A DNA stretch of 16,453 bases from the NCBI GenBank assembly GCA_934621385.1, contig CAKTUI010000045.1:1-16453 (forward strand), read 5' to 3'. The notes beneath the pieces were generated by a model, which did not search any database, was not told the origin of the DNA, and was given only the letters and a program-made list of their open reading frames with translations. The DNA is from an uncultured Kiritimatiellota bacterium (lineage in GTDB: Bacteria > Verrucomicrobiota > Kiritimatiellia > RFP12 > UBA1067). The position numbers and the translations under genes were made by a program. Positions 9,427-16,453 of this stretch are shown here, piece by piece (the stretch's first letter is position 1; the number at the start of each line of letters is the position of its first letter).

Positions 9427-11460
9427 TCAAATTTGACGCTTTAGCACAATGGCCGTTCGCGCCGGAAGATAGAGTCGAACCTGCTGGACGAGTTCGCCGC
9501 GATAAGGAACCAACACAGGCGCATAGACCCGATTCGGCTCAATCCGCCCCTGTCCACTGAATCGGGGCTCATCCGTGTCGAACAGATGCCGCCAGTCAGA
9601 AGCCGGCGGAACAAGGATTCCATAGTCCTCAAAAGACCGAACGGGATTGAAATTGAAGACAAACAGCAAGTTGCCACGGACAAAGGCCAGGACCTTATCG
9701 GCCTCGTTGGCGACAAGTTGCGTCGGCTTCGCCGCGCCAAATCCCGCGCCAAAGAAGGCCCGGGCTGCCGACAGTTCATGCAACATCACCTCGTCAAAAT
9801 CGCCGAGTGCCTTGAACCTCAGTCCTTCGTCATCCCGAAGCGACCACTGCCGCCGCGCATGCGCATAACTCCATCCGTTCTCCTGACGAGGAAAATCAAT
9901 CCACTCGGGATGCCCGAACTCATTGCCCATGAAATTCAGGTAGGCTCCGCCATTGAGTGCGCAGGTCGCCAGGCGAACCATCTTGTGCAGGGCAATCGCC
10001 CGCTCAATCGCCTGCCCGTGCTGGTCCGTGGCCATGCCCTCATAAATCGCCGCGTCCGCCAACTGGAAGAAGAAGGTCTTCCCGCCAACCAAGGCCTGAT
10101 CGTGGGACTCCACATAACTGACGACACGCTCCTCGGCACGCCGATTCGTCAGTTCGTAGAAGATTCCCCCCATGGGCCAGTCCTCGTCCTTCACCTTTTC
10201 GGCCAAGTTAAACCAGAAATCGGGCACACCCATCGCCATGCGATAGTCGAACCCAATGCCGCAATCCGTCACCGGCGCGGCGCACCCAGGCATCCCCGAC
10301 ACGTCCTCGGCAATCGTTATCGCCCCGGGATGCGACTCGTGAATCACGCGATTCGCCATTTGGAGATAGGCCCAGGCATCGTCGTCCATCGAGCCGTCAA
10401 AATACATTCCGTAGTTCGTGAACGCCTCGCCCAGCCCATGATTCCAGAAGAGCATGGACGTCACGCCATCAAACCGGAAGCCGTCAAAATGGTACTCGTC
10501 AAGCCAAAAACGGCAATTCGACAGGAGGAAGTGCAGGACATTCGTCTTCCCGTAGTCGAAGCATCGGCTATCCCAGGCCGTATGCCAGCCCTTCGCCCCC
10601 GAGTGAAAGTACTGGTAGTCCGTCCCATCGAAGAGCGACAGACCGTCGCGCTCGTTCTTGACGGCATGGGAATGGACAAGGTCCATAATGACCCGCAGAC
10701 CCATTCCATGCGCCGCATCAATCAGGGACTTCAATTCGTCCGGCGTGCCAAACCGCGAAGATGCCGCGTAAAACGAACTCACATGGTAACCGAAGCTCCC
10801 GTAGTACGGATGCTCCATAATGCCCATGAGCTGAACCGTATTGTATCCGGCCTTCTTGATTCGCGGCAGGACATTGTCCCGAAAGTCCGTATAGGTTCCC
10901 ACGCGAGGTTCCTCGGTCGCCATGCCGACATGAGCCTCATAGATGAGAGGCGTAAAGCGTCCGCGAACGCCCTGTGGGGATTCGTTTTGCCAGCGGTACT
11001 TCCGCTTCGGTTCCCAGGCCCGTGCACAGAAGAGATCGGTCGTATGATCCTGCACGACATAGCGCGCATAGGCAGGGATGCGCTCGCCGTGCCCCCCTTC
11101 CCAGCGAATCTCAAGCCGATAATTGTCGCCGTGGCGAATCAGGTCGCCCTCGACACGGCATTCCCAGACATCTGAATGCTCCAGGCGGCGGCACTCGAAC
11201 CGCGGGTCAATCTGCCAGCGCGAAAAGTCACCGACCAGCCACATCGATGTCGCATGCGGTGCCCATTCGCGGAAAACCCACCCCATTCTGCCGCGTACGC
11301 GGCGACGATGCAAACCGTAGTACTCGTGAGCCGAAGCCCAATCCGCGAGGGAGACCTTCCCACCCGTCAAGTCCAAGGCGCGGGCGAACGCATGGTTGGC
11401 CCGCCCACGAATCGCCGCCTCAAACGGCTTCAGGTAGGGGTCATCCAGCAAGTGCACCAT
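9427..11460 (-). CDS. glgB: 1,4-alpha-glucan branching enzyme, eukaryotic type (GH13_8)
   Basis: The enzyme makes alpha-1,6 branches in glycogen. The protein has 677 residues, the usual size of the eukaryotic-type family and shorter than E. coli GlgB. A CBM48-like domain lies at about 58-145 (VFREWAPHATSMWLVGDFSRW). The GH13 barrel follows: IMDLVHSHA (260s), the nucleophile Asp in GFRFDGVTSM (about 331), the acid/base Glu in TIAEDVSGMP (about 385) and the third acid in VESHDQ (about 454), so all three catalytic residues are present. EHPYYGSFGYHVSSFYA is typical of the GH13_8 group shared with plant and animal enzymes. A C-terminal beta domain ends TAIVLKRQI. Its start overlaps the end of glgA by 20 bp, so translation is coupled. 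Cytosolic. Confidence 0.95.
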   Translation of the reverse strand: MVHLLDDPYLKPFEAAIRGRANHAFARALDLTGGKVSLADWASAHEYYGLHRRRVRGRMGWVFREWAPHATSMWLVGDFSRWQIDPRFECRRLEHSDVWECRVEGDLIRHGDNYRLEIRWEGGHGERIPAYARYVVQDHTTDLFCARAWEPKRKYRWQNESPQGVRGRFTPLIYEAHVGMATEEPRVGTYTDFRDNVLPRIKKAGYNTVQLMGIMEHPYYGSFGYHVSSFYAASSRFGTPDELKSLIDAAHGMGLRVIMDLVHSHAVKNERDGLSLFDGTDYQYFHSGAKGWHTAWDSRCFDYGKTNVLHFLLSNCRFWLDEYHFDGFRFDGVTSMLFWNHGLGEAFTNYGMYFDGSMDDDAWAYLQMANRVIHESHPGAITIAEDVSGMPGCAAPVTDCGIGFDYRMAMGVPDFWFNLAEKVKDEDWPMGGIFYELTNRRAEERVVSYVESHDQALVGGKTFFFQLADAAIYEGMATDQHGQAIERAIALHKMVRLATCALNGGAYLNFMGNEFGHPEWIDFPRQENGWSYAHARRQWSLRDDEGLRFKALGDFDEVMLHELSAARAFFGAGFGAAKPTQLVANEADKVLAFVRGNLLFVFNFNPVRSFEDYGILVPPASDWRHLFDTDEPRFSGQGRIEPNRVYAPVLVPYRGELVQQVRLYLPARTAIVLKRQI

Positions 11461-12988
11461 CGGATACGCCTTCCCTCACAAGTGGACGATCGAGCATCTT
11501 CTCGTAAAGTTTGATGTACTCCTTGGCGCAGGCCTCATGGTTGAAGCGGCGCAACGACTCGCGCATAATCCGCGCAATCTCACGATCGCGGACATCAGCG
11601 GGCAGGGCATAGAACGCCATGGCCTGTTCCATTGCCCAGAAAAGCCCCTGAGAGTCGTAGGTGTCAAAGACGAATCCGTTGCCCGTCGAACGACCGACAT
11701 CCAGCATCTCAACCGTATCGTGAAGCCCGCCCGTGTTGTGGACGACGGCCAGCGAACCGTAAATCGGCGCCTGCATCTGGGGCAGTCCGCACGGCTCGAA
11801 GAGCGACGGCATAAGCGTAAAATCGGACGCGGCAAAGCCAAGCTGCGAAAGCCGTGCGTCAAAATTGTGCACACCGAGGCGCTTCTGAAGCCCATGGAAG
11901 GAACGAATGTCCCAAAACGGCTGCTGGTACGGACCATTCGCAATAACGGCAATCTGCGCCCCGCGATCCGCATACTTCGAGAGGAAGCGGTAGGTAATGT
12001 CCGTCAGCAACTGCGGCCCCTTCTGTACTGGATCGAGCCGGCTCGGCCAGAAGAACAGCGGAACGTCCGGATTCTCCTCAAGGCCAAGCGCGTGCTGAAG
12101 TTCCACCTTGTTCTTGCGCTTCATTTCGCGGTGGTTCTCGGGCCCGTAGTGGAACGGAATCTTGTCGTCCGTAACCGGATTGTCAGTCGGATCCGGGGCA
12201 TTCAGGATGCCCTCGGCGCAACCGGCGTAATACTTGTTGCGAATCTCATTCCGAATCGAATCCGGAATGAAGGAGTGCCAGCCGTTGACGATTTCCTTCA
12301 GGAAGGTCGGCGAGACGGTGTTGATGAAGTGCGCACCGAAAATGCCGGAGGCCTGAAGGTCAATCGGATTCGAGTTGCGCGACTCCTCGTAGTTGTAGGG
12401 AGGATAGCTGTAGTAGAGGTTCGACCAGAATTCCGCCGCGTCAATGCCGGCATCCTCAACTCGCGCCAGAGTCAACTTCTGCGTGTGAATGTTGTGGACG
12501 GTGAAAAGGCAGGGAATCCCCTCACGCCGCGCCGCCGCCGGAATCAGCCCCGTCATCCAGTCATTGCAGTGAATCAGGTCCGGTTGGACATAGGGAATGA
12601 TGTTGTTGATCACCTCGCGCTGAAACGCAAGGGCAAGCTTGATGTTGCCCTCGCCCTGCGCATAGACGGTGTCGCGGTAGTAGAAGCACCGATCCTCAGC
12701 CAGATGAATGCGCTCATCCGGCAAGTGGCTCTTGTACTTGCGCAACTCCTCAGCCACGAGCTGAGCCGTCTCGACGTGGAACATCCGCCGATAGTGCGGC
12801 AACGCGACATGGACGTCAGCGCCGAGCAGGTGAAGAGCCGAGACGAGAGAGGCGGACACATCCGCCATGCCGCCAGCCTTGGCGGACATCTTGCCCGCCA
12901 GATTCCCCATGCCCTCCGGGAGATAGGTAATCTCCGGAGTGACAATCAGAATACGCGGATTACGACCCTTTGCTTTCTGACCCGACAT
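11441..12988 (-). CDS. glgA: Glycogen (starch) synthase, GT5
   Basis: The enzyme transfers glucose from ADP- or UDP-glucose to the growing alpha-1,4-glucan. The protein has 515 residues. The N-terminal Rossmann domain starts PRILIVTPEI and has KAGGMADVSASL (about 37-48), the KxGG substrate-binding motif. LIHCNDWMTGLIP (about 138-150) is typical of GT5. The C-terminal domain has SRLDPVQKGPQLL (about 316-328; Arg and Lys for the sugar nucleotide) and FEPCGLPQMQAPIYGS (about 397-412, with the ExC-G catalytic motif), then NTGGLHDTVE. AAGGAG lies upstream of the ATG. The gene begins 30 bp after the carboxyltransferase gene and overlaps glgB. The donor preference (ADP or UDP) cannot be read from the sequence. 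Confidence 0.95.
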   Translation of the reverse strand: MSGQKAKGRNPRILIVTPEITYLPEGMGNLAGKMSAKAGGMADVSASLVSALHLLGADVHVALPHYRRMFHVETAQLVAEELRKYKSHLPDERIHLAEDRCFYYRDTVYAQGEGNIKLALAFQREVINNIIPYVQPDLIHCNDWMTGLIPAAARREGIPCLFTVHNIHTQKLTLARVEDAGIDAAEFWSNLYYSYPPYNYEESRNSNPIDLQASGIFGAHFINTVSPTFLKEIVNGWHSFIPDSIRNEIRNKYYAGCAEGILNAPDPTDNPVTDDKIPFHYGPENHREMKRKNKVELQHALGLEENPDVPLFFWPSRLDPVQKGPQLLTDITYRFLSKYADRGAQIAVIANGPYQQPFWDIRSFHGLQKRLGVHNFDARLSQLGFAASDFTLMPSLFEPCGLPQMQAPIYGSLAVVHNTGGLHDTVEMLDVGRSTGNGFVFDTYDSQGLFWAMEQAMAFYALPADVRDREIARIMRESLRRFNHEACAKEYIKLYEKMLDRPLVREGVSDGALAG

Positions 12989-13018
12989 GACGTCCTATCA
13001 CTCCTTACATTGACTTGG

Positions 13019-14728
13019 TTAGGCGATTGTCGCGAGAACCTGTCCCTTCGTCACGGGCGTACCATGCGGCACGAGGAAGGTAATCTTGCCGGCCGCCGTC
13101 GCCTTGATCGGATTGAAGAGCTTCATAGCCTCGACGACACAGACGGCATCGCCCGACTTCACGGCCGCACCGTCAGCCGCCATCTGGGGCTTGCCAGGCG
13201 CATCGCTGCGGTAGAACGTACCGTTCAGCGGGGCCACGACAGGCGTTCCGTTCTGCGGAACGGCCGCCGCGCCAGCCGCCGGCTTCGCATCAGCCTTCGC
13301 AACGGCCGCAGGAGCGGCCGCCGCCTGCTTCGCAGCCTCGACATCGGCGGGAATCGGCTCACGCGTCTTCGGATCGGCATTGCGCCACTTGAAGTAGCCA
13401 AGCGCGACCTCGGGGAAGAGCGCGTACGAAAGGATGTCCTCCTCCGCACGAATCGTGTTCGGCGGCAGCTCCTCGGCAGCGGCGACAAGCCCCGGTTTCA
13501 GGAGATCCGCCGGACGGCAGGTAATCGGCTTCAGGGTGCCCATGAGTTTCTTGCGAAGCTTCGCCTCAATCGGCACGGGCGTGCGCCCATAATAACCAGC
13601 CGCATAACGCCGCGTCTCATCGGTGACCATCGAATAGCGCTTGCCCGAAAGGACGTTCAGCACGCTCTGCACGCCGACAATCTGCGAGGTCGGAGTCACC
13701 AGCGGCGGATATCCCATGTCTGCACGGGTCTTCGGCAGTTCCGCCAGAACCTCGGGCAGACGGTCGAGCGCATCCTGCTGCGCGAGCTGCGAACGCAGGT
13801 TCGAGATCATGCCGCCGGGAATCGCATGGACGAGAACGCCCGCATCCACCGGTTCGACCTTGGCGGACGAGGCGGGCTGACGCTTCTTCTTGAGATCCTT
13901 GAAGTAGGCGTTGATCTCGGCGAGCTTCGCCTGATCGAGTCCCGTGGAGTAGCCCTCGGATTCGAGAATCGCGACAATCGACTCGGTCGGCGGCTGGGAG
14001 GAGAACGAGCTCATCGTCGAGATGGCGCAGTCCACGCACCCGGCACCCGCCTCAACGGCCGCCATGTACATCGCCGCCGCCATACCGCTCGTCATGTGCG
14101 AGTGAATCTGAATCGGTATCTCGGGCAAGGCCTTCGTAATCGCTGCGACAAGCTCCCGCGCCGCGCCGGGCGTCAGAATGCCAGCCATGTCCTTGATGGC
14201 CAGCGAGTCAATGCCCATGTCGGCCTGCTCCTTCGCAAGCTTCACGTAAAGCTCGGTCGTGTGCACGGGCGACGTCGTGTAGCAAATCGTACCCTGCGCA
14301 TGCCCGCCGTACTTCTTCACGCTGCGAATCGCCGTCTCAAGGTTGCGCGGATCGTTCAGCGCATCGAAGACGCGGAAAATGTCCATTCCGTTCTCGCAGG
14401 CCAGCGCGACAAAGCGTTCGACGATGTCGTCCGGATAGTGCTTGTAGCCGAGAATGTTCTGACCGCGCAACAGCATCTGAAGCGGCGTCTTCTTGCAGAC
14501 CTTGCGAATCTGGCGCAGACGCTCCCAGGGGTTCTCGCGCAGGAAGCGCATGCAGACGTCAAAGGTCGCCCCGCCCCAGCATTCCAGGGAGTAGAAGCCC
14601 GCATTGTCCATCTTCTCGGCGATGCCGAGAATGTCATCCGTCCGCATACGCGTCGCCCACAGGGACTGGTGCGCATCGCGCAAGGTTGTATCCGTAATCC
14701 GAACCAAATGTTTGTCTGTTTTTTTCAT
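13019..14728 (-). CDS. oadA: Biotin-dependent carboxyltransferase (OadA / pyruvate carboxylase B type)
   Basis: The protein has 569 residues. The carboxyltransferase TIM barrel begins RITDTTLRDAHQSLWATRM (metal ligand in DTTLRD, about 13-18), has SLAIKDMAG (the active-site Lys that is carboxylated, about 179) and IQIHSHMTSG (metal-binding His 209 and 211). After the conserved PYC_OADA region, an Ala/Pro-rich flexible linker (about 447-490) leads to a biotinyl domain with VVEAMKLFNP (biotinylated Lys about 536). GTFYRSDAPGKP before that is typical of acetyl-CoA carboxylase carrier domains (AccB), not of most OadA. The role could be oxaloacetate decarboxylation, pyruvate carboxylation or transcarboxylation; no beta/gamma subunit or biotin carboxylase is in view. 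The start at 14728 (MKKTDKHLVRI) is chosen because further upstream lies the promoter. Confidence 0.85.
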   Translation of the reverse strand: MKKTDKHLVRITDTTLRDAHQSLWATRMRTDDILGIAEKMDNAGFYSLECWGGATFDVCMRFLRENPWERLRQIRKVCKKTPLQMLLRGQNILGYKHYPDDIVERFVALACENGMDIFRVFDALNDPRNLETAIRSVKKYGGHAQGTICYTTSPVHTTELYVKLAKEQADMGIDSLAIKDMAGILTPGAARELVAAITKALPEIPIQIHSHMTSGMAAAMYMAAVEAGAGCVDCAISTMSSFSSQPPTESIVAILESEGYSTGLDQAKLAEINAYFKDLKKKRQPASSAKVEPVDAGVLVHAIPGGMISNLRSQLAQQDALDRLPEVLAELPKTRADMGYPPLVTPTSQIVGVQSVLNVLSGKRYSMVTDETRRYAAGYYGRTPVPIEAKLRKKLMGTLKPITCRPADLLKPGLVAAAEELPPNTIRAEEDILSYALFPEVALGYFKWRNADPKTREPIPADVEAAKQAAAAPAAVAKADAKPAAGAAAVPQNGTPVVAPLNGTFYRSDAPGKPQMAADGAAVKSGDAVCVVEAMKLFNPIKATAAGKITFLVPHGTPVTKGQVLATIA

Positions 14729-14776
14729 ATCGTCTCTACTTCCACTGTACGGGCGAACTACCACCCAAACGCCCAT

Positions 14777-14785
14777 ATTATACCA
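14777..14785 (-). promoter_or_regulatory. Extended -10 promoter of the oadA-glgA-glgB operon
   Basis: On the minus strand TGGTATAAT (14785-14777) is a TGn extended -10 with a perfect TATAAT. No good -35 is seen 17 bp upstream (CCCCCG), as is common for extended -10 promoters. It lies about 50 bp before the ATG. The duplicated target of the IS begins about 30 bp upstream, next to the expected -35. Confidence 0.65.
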
Positions 14786-14812
14786 TAAAACCGTCTGCTC
14801 GGGGGTTTGCGC

Positions 14813-14839
14813 GAAGCTGCCAACGAGAAACAGGCGGGC
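14813..14839. repeat. Left 27-bp target duplication of the IS
   Basis: GAAGCTGCC-A-ACGAGAAACAGGCGGGC directly precedes the left inverted repeat and is repeated after the right one (16120-16146) with a single change (A/G at position 10). This is far longer than the 2-3 bp of most IS30 elements, but long duplications are known for some (for example IS1630). Confidence 0.85.
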
Positions 14840-14875
14840 TTGTCGATTGCAGAAGTAAGTGGGCAGGGGCGACGG
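14840..14875 (+). repeat. Left terminal inverted repeat of the IS
   Basis: TTGTCGATTGCAGAAGTAAG and the next 16 bases (ending GGGGCGACGG) match the reverse complement of 16084-16119 at 34 of 36 positions. Confidence 0.9.
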
Positions 14876-14988
14876 AGAAACCCGCCCGTTTAGTCCTGCA
14901 AACGCAAGCGCCCACTTTCTCCTGCAAATATGGCATCCTTTACGCCGGCACGGCAATTCCGCCATGCCGCAAGGCAAAGGAGGCCCAC

Positions 14989-16062
14989 ATGGCCATCAGA
15001 AAGGAAAGAAACAGGCGCCTCACCGACGACCTGCGGCTCGATCCGGAGGGCGCGCTCCGGGTGCGCAAGTCGTTCTCGCAGATCAAACGCGAGCCCGGCA
15101 TCCCGCGCTCCACCGCCAGACGCGAAATCATGAACCACCGGGAGGAGTCGACCAGGACGTTCTACGGGCGAAGGTTCAGCCCCTGCACACACCGCGACGG
15201 CTGCGGGTCCCACGGGCTGTGCGGGAGGCCGGACTGCACGAGGAACTGCGCCAGCTGCGGCCTGCGCTGCCGCAGCGGCTCCTGCCCGGGGTTCGAGGGG
15301 GAGGCGTGCCCGCGCCTCGCGGCCGCGCCGTACGTCCGCAACGGATGCCCGGATGGGGGGAGGTGCCGCCTGCGCAAGTTCCACCACCTGCACAGGGTCG
15401 CGCACAAACGGTACCGAGACACGCCGGTGACGGCCAGACAGGGGATCTACGCAACCCGGGGGGAGCCCAGGGCCATCAACGAGGTGCCCGTGCCCGCCCT
15501 CAACAGGGGGCGGAGCGTCCACCACGCCATGGTCTCGTCGCCGGAGGACGGGTCGGTGCGCACCCGCGTGTTCTACACGCGCCCGCACAGGGCGACCGAC
15601 AGGGCCCAGGCCGAGCGGAACCACGGGTACGTCAGGCGCGTCGTGCTCAAGGGCGAGAGCTTCGACTCACTGGCGCAAGAACACGTGAACACGATGATGT
15701 CGCACGTCAACAGCTACGTGCGGACGTTACTGGTGAAAGGCGTCGCGCCCTGCCGCACCCCATACGAGCGGTTCGCCTTCGAATGCGGCGGGCAAATCGC
15801 CGGGAGGCTCGGAATCGTCCCAGTCCCACTGGAGGAGGCGACCCTTCGCCCCGAACTTCTTGAAATGAACCGATCCCCGCCGGACAAAGTCCGCCCCAAG
15901 GCAATCGACGGGGGACGCCCGGTTAGTACCCCGGAGGGCGAATCCCGCGCATCCCCATGGAATCGCCATGTCCATTTTCCCATGCAAAAGTGCACCGAGT
16001 ACGCCAATCTCCACCTCGAATCCCTGCAATTCCATGCAAATCCGTACCGCCAAATCCCATAA
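14989..16062 (+). pseudogene. IS30-family transposase with in-frame deletion of the catalytic core
   Basis: The frame has 357 codons. The start is set by AAAGGAGG 6 bp before the ATG. The N-terminal DNA-binding part is present: a helix-turn-helix-like LRVRKSFSQIKREPGIPRST and ARREIMNHRE, then the Cys-rich block usual for this IS30 branch (CTHRDGCGSHGLCGRPDCTR, then NGCPDGGRCRLRKFHHLHRV). INEVPVPALNRGRSVHHAMV (about 163-182) aligns with the segment before the catalytic domain, but it jumps directly to DGSVRTRVFYTRPHRATD and AERNHGYVRR, which hold the last catalytic Glu. About 130-140 residues with both catalytic Asp are gone, without a frame break. The last 60 residues go beyond the usual end. 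The product cannot transpose but may still bind the IS ends. Confidence 0.85.
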
Positions 16063-16083
16063 AATGCGGACTTTACCGGCCTA

Positions 16084-16119
16084 CCGCCGCCCCTGCCCAC
16101 TTACTTATGCAATCGACAA
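16084..16119 (-). repeat. Right terminal inverted repeat of the IS
   Basis: The reverse complement begins TTGTCGATTGCATAAGTAAG and matches the left end at 34 of 36 positions. It starts 22 bp after the transposase stop. Confidence 0.9.
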
Positions 16120-16146
16120 GAAGCTGCCGACGAGAAACAGGCGGGC
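16120..16146. repeat. Right 27-bp target duplication of the IS
   Basis: The sequence repeats 14813-14839 with one substitution (G at 16129, A at 14822). The sequence before insertion would have run from the oadA upstream region straight into 16147 and beyond. Confidence 0.85.
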
Positions 16147-16147
16147 T

Positions 16148-16376
16148 ACAGGCACAACGCGGCAAATGGTTTTGCCGGCCTGCCGCTGCCCGTCGGCATT
16201 GTGGCGTTCGCGGGTTTTGCCTGCCTGCCGTCCGGCAGGCCCCGCCCATTCAGCCTGCCGCGCCCGCGCCCTTCAAATCTTTCAAGCCCCTCCCTCCCTG
16301 CGACCTTTGCGTCCCCTGCGGCTAAAACCGACCTCCCCCTTTCCGTGCGCTCCGCGTGTTCCGTGGTCCGGCCAAC
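16148..16376. repeat. Intergenic region with dispersed-repeat-like sequence
   Basis: No gene is seen. A near-perfect palindrome GCCTGCCG-TC-CGGCAGGC (16223-16240) resembles REP-type hairpins. The stretch from about 16295 to 16372 (TGCGACCTTTGCGTCCCCTG, CCGTGCGCTCCGCGTGTTCC and similar) is of the kind I recall as short dispersed intergenic repeats in several bacterial groups. It borders the right terminal repeat directly. Confidence 0.5.
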
Positions 16377-16452
16377 CACCCTTATCCCGGATTTTTGCAA
16401 AGGGGATGGGAACGGCCATGAAAAAGGTCGCGCCCGAGGGGACGGCTAGGGC
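16377..16452. repeat. Right copy of 76-bp inverted repeat at the window ends
   Basis: This is the exact reverse complement of bases 1-76. The outward-facing ATG at 16418 reads MKKVAPEGTARA to the window end, the same start as at the left edge. Confidence 0.9.
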
Positions 16453-16453
16453 C
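16418..16453 (+). CDS. Start of an outward-facing reading frame, cut by the window edge
   Basis: Twelve codons (MKKVAPEGTARA) are preceded by GGGGATGGGAACGGCC. They are the same as at the left edge, so two copies of one gene start appear to flank the window. Too short to identify. Confidence 0.2.
   Translation, partial: MKKVAPEGTARA

Larger units (their letters stand above)
14840..16119 (+). mobile_element. IS30-family element, internally deleted (1280 bp)
   Basis: The element is bounded by 36-bp inverted repeats at 14840-14875 and 16084-16119 (34 of 36 identical, starting TTGTCGATTGCA), and flanked by 27-bp direct repeats. It holds one long frame on the plus strand that is an IS30-type transposase lacking most of its catalytic core. 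The element is about 400 bp shorter than expected for the family, which fits the internal deletion. The ends are intact, so it might still be moved by a full-length relative. Confidence 0.9.

Noticed and set aside
11537..14788. A 1083-codon plus-strand frame opposite glgA and oadA
   Set aside because: It is the Arg/His-rich antisense of two clearly recognised genes, spans their junction, has no ribosome binding site and shows no motif. Long antisense frames are expected at this GC content.
1..16453. CRISPR array, restriction-modification or toxin-antitoxin genes
   Set aside because: No regularly spaced repeats and no nuclease, methylase or toxin motifs are seen in any of the small proteins.

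Overview
The window is a high-GC bacterial segment (roughly 60% or more by eye) with two very different halves. The right part (about 9.3-14.8 kb) looks like ordinary chromosome. It is a minus-strand operon running oadA-like biotin carboxyltransferase, then glgA (GT5 glycogen synthase), then glgB (eukaryotic-type GH13_8 branching enzyme), with a tRNA-Lys(TTT) gene 22 bp beyond the glgB stop. A GT5 synthase coupled to a eukaryotic-type branching enzyme, together with the dispersed intergenic repeats at the right edge, would suit a gut-type member of the PVC/Kiritimatiellota-Lentisphaerota-Verrucomicrobiota group or a Bacteroidetes-like lineage. That assignment is an inference and not secure.

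The left part (about 0.1-9.3 kb) is accessory DNA and is probably a decayed prophage or integrated element. It starts with the C-terminal part of a large serine recombinase on the minus strand. This abuts, head to head, the C-terminal end of a phage-like protein on the plus strand, as expected if a deletion removed most of the element. A tightly packed phage-like gene string follows (1.1-3.5 kb): a Pro/Gly-linker protein, a small protein, a secreted protein, a protein with an HD motif and two small lipoproteins, closed by a strong terminator.

From 3.6 to 8.9 kb lies an array of small accessory genes, most of unknown function, including a GS-fold amidoligase plus gamma-glutamylcyclotransferase (AIG2-like) pair. 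The array is built from repeated regulatory parts: sigma70-type promoters close to TTGCTA-N17-CATAAT with a conserved TTACGG before the -10, several of them in divergent pairs; a leader hairpin after the promoter; and a GC-rich hairpin just before the Shine-Dalgarno sequence of internal genes. The reverse-facing promoters drive short conserved elements that look like small RNAs or leaders.

The most striking observation is in the amidoligase gene. About 510 bp in its middle is inverted relative to its two ends, bounded by AGGT/ACCT. Flipping it back in silico restores a complete 297-aa amidoligase in frame. This is a DNA inversion (phase switch or rearrangement) or an assembly/amplification chimera.

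Right of oadA is an IS30-family element (14840-16119) with 36-bp terminal inverted repeats and an unusually long 27-bp target duplication. Its transposase lacks most of the catalytic core through an in-frame deletion. The two ends of the window are a perfect 76-bp inverted repeat that carries the start of the same outward-facing reading frame, so the window is bounded by two copies of a dispersed repeat.
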